The notes under the pieces: model-generated
Told to the model about the DNA's origin: nothing
Databases searched by the model: none
Seen by the model: the letters and a program-made list of their open reading frames with translations, nothing else
Shown: piece after piece, positions 61,791-64,000 of the stretch
Layout of the letters: each line of letters begins with the position of its first letter
How positions within the stretch are numbered: the stretch's first letter is position 1
Position numbers and translations under genes: made by a program
Source: Mesorhizobium sophorae
GTDB lineage: Bacteria; Pseudomonadota; Alphaproteobacteria; Rhizobiales; Rhizobiaceae
Direction of reading: 5' to 3'
Assembly (NCBI RefSeq): GCF_002270415.1
Contig: NZ_NNRI01000008.1
Coordinates: 310,001-374,000, forward strand
DNA length: 64,000 nucleotides

Positions 61791-62558
61791 CTAGAGCGAT
61801 GCGTCGGTCAGCGACTTCTCCAGTCCCGACAGGTGAATGCCGCACTCGGTCTTGGCATGACCGGCCCAGCGGCCGCTGCGCGCGTCCTCGCCGGGCTGCA
61901 CCGGCTGCGTGCAGGGGAAGCAGCCGATCGACAGATAGCCATAGGCGACCAGCGGATTTTCGCGCAGCGCATGCGCGCGCATGTAGTCCGCCTGGTCCGA
62001 TGTCGTCCAGTGCGCCAGCGGATTGATGCGGATGCGCGGGCCCACCGCCTCGAACACAGGAAGCGTTGCCCGGGTCGAGGCCTGGAAGCGCTTGCGGCCG
62101 GTGAACCAGGCGCGGAAAGGTGCAACGCCACGCGCCAGCGGCTCGACCTTGCGCACGTCGCAGCAGGCGTCGGTATTGCTCTGGTGCAGATTGCCCGTCG
62201 GGTCGATCCGTTCGAGCGCTGCTTCTTCGGGCTTGATCACCCGGATGTTGGTCAGCCCGAAATCGGCGGCAAGCGCATCGCGATAGCTGAGCGTCTCCTC
62301 GAAATGCTTGCCGGTGTCGAGGAAGATGACCGGCAGCGTCCGGTCGATCTTGGAAATCATGTGCAGCAGCACGGCCGAATCCGCGCCGAATGACGACACC
62401 GCAGCGATCTCGTCGTTGAACAGTTCGCGGGCCGAGCGTTCGATGATCTCGAGCGGGGTCAGATGACCATAAAGCGCATCGAGCCCCGCCGCTTTCGCGG
62501 CTATGCCGTGATCGACGACGTCGACGATCTGGTCAAGCGGCCTTGGCTTCGCCAGCAT
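61791..62558 (-). CDS. cysH: Phosphoadenylyl/adenylyl-sulfate reductase CysH
   Basis: This encodes a 255-residue thioredoxin-dependent reductase that makes sulfite. The cysteine pairs of the iron-sulfur-containing type are present (ACCDVRKVEPL and GCFPCTQPV). The catalytic C-terminal motif ECGIHL is intact, so it probably reduces adenylyl sulfate (APS). Its start lies 26 bases inside the sulfite reductase gene, giving tight coupling in the sulfur assimilation operon. Confidence 0.93.
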   Translation of the reverse strand: MLAKPRPLDQIVDVVDHGIAAKAAGLDALYGHLTPLEIIERSARELFNDEIAAVSSFGADSAVLLHMISKIDRTLPVIFLDTGKHFEETLSYRDALAADFGLTNIRVIKPEEAALERIDPTGNLHQSNTDACCDVRKVEPLARGVAPFRAWFTGRKRFQASTRATLPVFEAVGPRIRINPLAHWTTSDQADYMRAHALRENPLVAYGYLSIGCFPCTQPVQPGEDARSGRWAGHAKTECGIHLSGLEKSLTDASL

Positions 62559-64000
62559 AGAGCGCCTCCTTGAACGGCGCGGGACCGACTCGGCGGTAGG
62601 CGTCGATGAATTTTTCTTGTGGGTTGAGCCGAAGGCCGAGATAGGTCTCGACGATCTGCTCGATGGCGTCGGTGATCTCTTCCGAGCTGAAGCCGCGGCC
62701 GATGATCTCGCCGACCGACGTATTCTCGTCGGCCGAGCCGCCCAGCGTCACCTGATAGAGCTCGGAGCCCTTCTTCTCGACACCGAGGATGCCGATATGG
62801 CCGACATGGTGATGGCCGCAGGCATTGATGCAGCCGGAAATCTTCAGCTTCAGTTCGCCGATCTCGCGCTGCCGCTCCAGCGAGGCGAAGCGGCGCGAGA
62901 TTTCCTGCGCGATCGGGATCGAGCGCGCCGTCGCCAGCGCGCAATAGTCGAGGCCCGGGCAAGCGATGATGTCCGATATCAGGTTGGAGTTGGCCGTCGC
63001 CAGTCCGATGTCGACCAGTGCGTCATGGACCGCCTTGAGATCGGCGCGCGCCACATGCGGCAGGATCAGGTTCTGCTCATGGCTGACACGAAGCTCGTCG
63101 AAGGCGTATTTCTCGGCGATGTCGGCGACTGCTTCCATCTGGCTGTCGGAGGCATCGCCCGGCACCTCGCCGATGCCCTTCAGCGAAATGGTCACCGCCG
63201 CATAGTCGGGATGGCGGTGCGTCACCACGTTTTGGTCGAGCCAATCGGAAAAGCTCTTCGAATCGAGGCGCGCCAGCTTAATCGCTGCGTCGCCGTCCGG
63301 CCGATCGGTGAGCGCCGGAGGCGCGAAATAGGCCTGGATGGCGCGGATATCGGCATCCGGCAATTTCAGCTCGGCGTCCTTCAGTTCCTGCCACTCGGCC
63401 TCGACCTGGCGGGTGATTTCCTCGACGCCGGTCTCGTGGACAAGGATCTTGATGCGCGCCTTGTACTTGTTGTCGCGGCGGCCATAGAGGTTGTAAACGC
63501 GCAGGATCGCCGTGCAGTAGGACAGAAGGTCGGCTTCCGGCAGGAAGTCGCGGATCTTCCTGGCCACCATCGGGGTGCGGCCCTGGCCGCCGCCGATATA
63601 CACGGCGAAGCCGAGTTCGCCGGCAGCGTTCTTCTTCAGGTGCAGGCCGATGTCATGGGTCTGGATGGCGGCACGGTCGCGCTCGGCACCTGTCACCGCG
63701 ATCTTGAACTTGCGCGGCAGGAACGAAAATTCCGGATGCACCGACGACCACTGGCGCAGGATTTCGGCATAGGGGCGCGGATCGGCGACCTCGTCGGCGG
63801 CGGCACCGGCGAAATGGTCGGCGGTGACATTGCGGATGCAGTTGCCGCTGGTCTGGATGGCATGCATCTCGACACTTGCCAGATCCGCCAGGATCGCCGG
63901 AATATCCGACAGCGCCGGCCAGTTGAACTGGATGTTCTGGCGCGTGGTGAAATGGCCGTAGCCCTTGTCATATTTGCGGGCGATGTGGCCGAGCATGCGC
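62533..64000 (-). CDS. cysI: Siroheme nitrite/sulfite reductase (5' end outside the window)
   Basis: This is about 489 residues of a siroheme and 4Fe-4S reductase that converts sulfite to sulfide; the N-terminus lies beyond the right edge. The cluster cysteines appear as CPGLDYC and, later, SGCINACGHHHVGHIGILG. The N-terminal half of the sirohaem fold (FTTRQNIQFNWPALSDIP) is visible. Neighbouring cysH and DUF934 genes indicate sulfite rather than nitrite as substrate. Confidence 0.92.
   Translation of the reverse strand, partial: RMLGHIARKYDKGYGHFTTRQNIQFNWPALSDIPAILADLASVEMHAIQTSGNCIRNVTADHFAGAAADEVADPRPYAEILRQWSSVHPEFSFLPRKFKIAVTGAERDRAAIQTHDIGLHLKKNAAGELGFAVYIGGGQGRTPMVARKIRDFLPEADLLSYCTAILRVYNLYGRRDNKYKARIKILVHETGVEEITRQVEAEWQELKDAELKLPDADIRAIQAYFAPPALTDRPDGDAAIKLARLDSKSFSDWLDQNVVTHRHPDYAAVTISLKGIGEVPGDASDSQMEAVADIAEKYAFDELRVSHEQNLILPHVARADLKAVHDALVDIGLATANSNLISDIIACPGLDYCALATARSIPIAQEISRRFASLERQREIGELKLKISGCINACGHHHVGHIGILGVEKKGSELYQVTLGGSADENTSVGEIIGRGFSSEEITDAIEQIVETYLGLRLNPQEKFIDAYRRVGPAPFKEALYAGEAKAA

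Noticed and set aside
1..64000. CRISPR arrays, tRNA or rRNA genes, transposases, integrases
   Set aside because: I looked on both strands and found none; repeats present are palindromic elements or a short tandem array, without spacers of uniform length.

Overview
The window looks like chromosomal core DNA of a Mesorhizobium-type alphaproteobacterium (Rhizobiales). The grounds are high GC, rhizobial gene order (rpoN-lptB-lptA-lptC; sppA-ihfB-lapA; hsp20 beside a DUF1150 gene; olsB beside a hybrid histidine kinase), an IalB-family protein, and several rhizobial palindromic intergenic repeats. I see no rRNA, tRNA, CRISPR array, integrase or insertion sequence. Genus-level assignment is an inference from recognised protein families.

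Layout. (1) 0.1-1.2 kb: a small membrane protein, a mosaic repeat and msrA. (2) 1.4-12.1 kb: nucleoside uptake and salvage. A BMP-type binding protein is followed, after an inserted slyX/anti-sigma-like pair on the other strand, by the ABC ATPase and two permeases, then cdd, punA and deoA. upp and add lie on the opposite strand. (3) 12.2-18.1 kb: ubiE, ubiB, a coaBC gene carrying an N-terminal ribbon-helix-helix domain, an IalB-type protein, a Gln-rich secreted protein and a Nudix hydrolase. (4) 18.1-24.4 kb: an apparent citrate-type module, tctC-tctB-tctA, a CaiB-type CoA-transferase and a citrate-synthase-like lyase, with a divergent IclR regulator. (5) 24.4-34.3 kb: accessory genes with signs of decay (OmpA-family remnant, internally deleted acetyltransferase, truncated secreted paralog), plus nth, an AraC-MGMT repair protein, ribokinase, amidase, LysE and a nucleoside hydrolase. 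(6) 34.5-42.8 kb: hsp20 behind a ROSE-like RNA thermometer, DUF1150, ptsN, hpf, rpoN, lptB/A/C, sppA, ihfB and lapA. (7) 42.8-51.1 kb: an ornithine-cyclodeaminase-like gene, then the same-strand set rtcB-prfH-WYL regulator-VOC-EVE, two RNA methyltransferases, lspA and acuI. (8) 51.2-58.6 kb: hybrid kinase and olsB, yjbR, a TRIC-type channel, grpE, small genes and a fatty acid desaturase. (9) 58.6-64 kb: a DJ-1/PfpI gene broken by a stop codon, a GMC oxidoreductase, and the sulfite reductase / APS reductase / DUF934 cluster, with the reductase running off the right edge.

How the genes work together. Imported nucleosides would be deaminated (cdd, add) and phosphorolysed (punA, deoA), with bases recovered by upp. 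Ribokinase and the nucleoside hydrolase further on feed the same ribose/base economy. The tct module is inferred to import a tricarboxylate, activate it to a CoA thioester and cleave it. rtcB plus prfH matches the known RtcB2-PrfH ribosome repair pair.

Most interesting points: the RHH-CoaBC fusion with TGATTGCA-type repeats before its start codon; the rtcB-prfH operon and its same-strand WYL and EVE neighbours; the tct/CoA-transferase/lyase cassette; the ROSE-like thermometer; and several pieces of visible gene decay.
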